Positions 13,193-13,246 of a DNA stretch of 13,246 nt are shown piece after piece. The position numbers were made by a program, and so were the translations under genes. Location of the stretch: NCBI GenBank assembly GCA_017503945.1, contig JAFVSB010000065.1, positions 1 to 13,246 of the forward strand, given 5' to 3'. The notes beneath the pieces were generated by a model, which worked only from the letters and a program-made list of their open reading frames with translations, ran no database searches and was not told the DNA's origin. This DNA is from Clostridia bacterium. Its GTDB lineage: Bacteria; Bacillota; Clostridia; UMGS1810. Each line of letters begins with the position of its first letter. Within the stretch, counting starts at the first letter, position 1.

Positions 13193-13246
13193 TGTATGCA
13201 CCATCCTGCACCCACTCACTCCGACACGGGGAATTTTTAACCGCCC
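13193..13246. repeat. Right inverted terminal repeat / protein-primed replication origin
   Basis: This is the perfect inverted copy of bases 1-54, ending ...CCGCCC. Its presence at the very last base shows that the window is an end-to-end phage genome and not a fragment. The paired GGTGCA hexamers fall at 13197-13202 and 13207-13212 on the minus strand. The repeat sits only about 25 bp upstream of the right-end promoter, so replication start and late-module transcription are physically close. Confidence 0.95.

Noticed and set aside
1..13246. CRISPR arrays, tRNA genes, insertion sequences or an integrase
   Set aside because: None was seen. There are no spaced repeat arrays, no cloverleaf with a CCA end, no transposase or recombinase motifs, and the terminal repeats belong to the replication system.

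Overview
The window reads as a complete, linear, tailed-phage genome of 13,246 bp with protein-primed replication, that is, a very compact phi29-like (Salasmaviridae/Picovirinae-type) podophage. The two ends are perfect 54-bp inverted terminal repeats (1-54 and 13193-13246). Inside lie a family B DNA polymerase of the protein-primed kind, a likely terminal protein directly upstream of it, a single-stranded-DNA-binding protein, a phi29 gp16-like packaging ATPase, and portal, lower collar, major capsid and tail-knob genes. The host is probably a Gram-positive Firmicute, perhaps a gut Clostridia/Lachnospiraceae species (inference). Nearly every start has a strong AGGAGG-type ribosome site, and the lysis and adhesion genes (CHAP-like lysin, CW_7-like wall-binding module, BhlA/YvrJ-like holin, BppU-like receptor protein) are of Firmicute phage type. 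All three stop codons are used, so there is no sign of recoding.

All 17 genes lie on the minus strand, so the genome is read from its right end to its left end. Right module (13110 to 5796), from a sigma70-like promoter at the right end: upper collar/portal, lower collar, major capsid protein, tail knob, small tail structural protein, holin, BppU-type receptor-binding protein, CHAP-like lysin and a small orphan CW_7-like protein. It ends in a strong terminator at about 5720-5755. Left module (5647 to 136), from a second promoter just past that terminator: three small early-type genes (one a membrane protein), the SSB, an internal terminator, a 33-residue acidic microprotein, terminal protein, DNA polymerase and packaging ATPase. 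A last hairpin terminator abuts the left inverted repeat.

The genes together make a minimal protein-primed phage. The terminal protein and polymerase start replication at the repeats and SSB protects displaced strands. Capsid, portal, lower collar and knob form the virion, the ATPase fills it, the BppU-type protein binds the host, and holin, lysin and wall-binding protein release progeny. Several phi29 functions are not recognisable: pRNA, scaffolding protein, the p4 and p6 regulators, and the tail peptidoglycan hydrolase gp13. Genes are packed with many stop/start overlaps, and ribosome sites often lie inside the end of the upstream gene. The longest stretches without a gene are 148 bp (5648-5795: terminator and promoter) and 135 bp (1-135: repeat and terminator); none exceeds 300 bp.
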